Source: Paracoccaceae bacterium (lineage in GTDB: Bacteria; Pseudomonadota; Alphaproteobacteria; Rhodobacterales; Rhodobacteraceae). Taken from it: a stretch of DNA of 5,725 bases. Of the stretch, positions 5,571 through 5,725 are shown piece by piece (the first letter of the stretch is position 1; each line of letters opens with the position of its first letter). The notes under the pieces were generated by a model, which saw nothing but the letters and a program-made list of their open reading frames with translations, did not search any database and had not been told where the DNA came from. The stretch spans positions 1 to 5,725 of the forward strand of contig JABSSB010000224.1 of assembly GCA_013214715.1 (NCBI GenBank), read 5' to 3'. Position numbers and translations under genes: made by a program.

Positions 5571-5725
5571 TCGATCACTTCGACGTTAAATATGCGCAGG
5601 CAAAGTAAGAGAGTTGGAGCAACAAATACGCCAAGCACAACAGCAAACGTAAGTACATTGGGTTCAAGTGAATCTTTGGCCTCTAGATAGAAAGATAACG
5701 GTGGTATCTGCTCGACAATCGCAAA
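5567..5725 (-). CDS. C-terminal fragment of an unidentified, probably membrane-anchored protein
   Basis: The minus strand is open from the window edge for 52 codons to a TAG at 5569-5567. The frame begins FAIVEQIPPL and contains a mixed polar stretch (YLEAKDSLEPN), a strongly hydrophobic segment of about 20 residues (VLTFAVVLGVFVAPTLLLCL) followed by Arg, and a short tail RIFNVEVID. This fits a last transmembrane helix with a short cytoplasmic tail. I do not recognise the family. The stop overlaps the stop of the convergent coiled-coil remnant by a few bases. Codon third positions are clearly more AT-rich than in pnp or the DUF operon, which suggests a different origin. Part of the opposite strand also reads as a short Gln-rich frame, so the coding strand is not proven. 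The 5' part lies outside the window. Confidence 0.45.
   Translation of the reverse strand, partial: FAIVEQIPPLSFYLEAKDSLEPNVLTFAVVLGVFVAPTLLLCLRIFNVEVID

Noticed and set aside
5590..5652. Short plus-strand Gln-rich frame (VRELEQQIRQAQQQT) after the coiled-coil remnant
   Set aside because: It is only 20 codons between stops without a start. The opposite strand is open over a longer stretch and encodes a credible membrane helix, so the Gln-rich reading is probably its mirror image.

Overview
The window looks like chromosomal DNA from an alphaproteobacterium, most likely of the Rhodobacteraceae (Roseobacter group). The inference rests on the near-canonical alphaproteobacterial PNPase sequence, GC-rich codon use in the three main genes, and a DUF1800-DUF1501 gene pair of the kind often found in that group. 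No rRNA, tRNA, CRISPR array or intact insertion sequence was seen.

Layout. Positions 1-352 hold no supportable gene but carry the 3' end signals of pnp on the minus strand, including a textbook intrinsic terminator at 216-248. Positions 353-2485 (minus) encode a complete 710-residue polynucleotide phosphorylase (pnp). A 307-bp divergent intergenic region (2486-2792) follows. It contains a strong GC-rich hairpin in the pnp leader just upstream of its ribosome binding site, and a separate nested palindrome close to the start of the next gene. Positions 2793-4157 and 4163-5344 (plus) form a tight two-gene operon encoding a DUF1800 protein and a DUF1501 protein. The DUF1501 protein has a twin-arginine signal peptide. 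After 5344 the sequence becomes more AT-rich and irregular. It holds a start-less coiled-coil coding remnant (plus, ending 5570) with a perfect 10-bp inverted repeat, and then the C-terminal end of an unidentified, probably membrane-anchored protein on the minus strand (5567-5725, running off the window).

How the parts relate. pnp is a housekeeping RNA-decay gene whose leader hairpin suggests the RNase III/PNPase type of autoregulation known from enterobacteria. The DUF1800-DUF1501 pair is functionally unrelated and transcribed divergently. It is a widespread but biochemically uncharacterised module, probably working at or outside the inner membrane because the DUF1501 partner carries a Tat signal. 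The right end looks like a junction with accessory or decayed DNA. The most interesting material is the uncharacterised DUF1800-DUF1501 pair with its asymmetric export signal, the pnp leader hairpin, and the remnant plus inverted repeat near 5400-5570. I see no clear evidence of a wholly new system.
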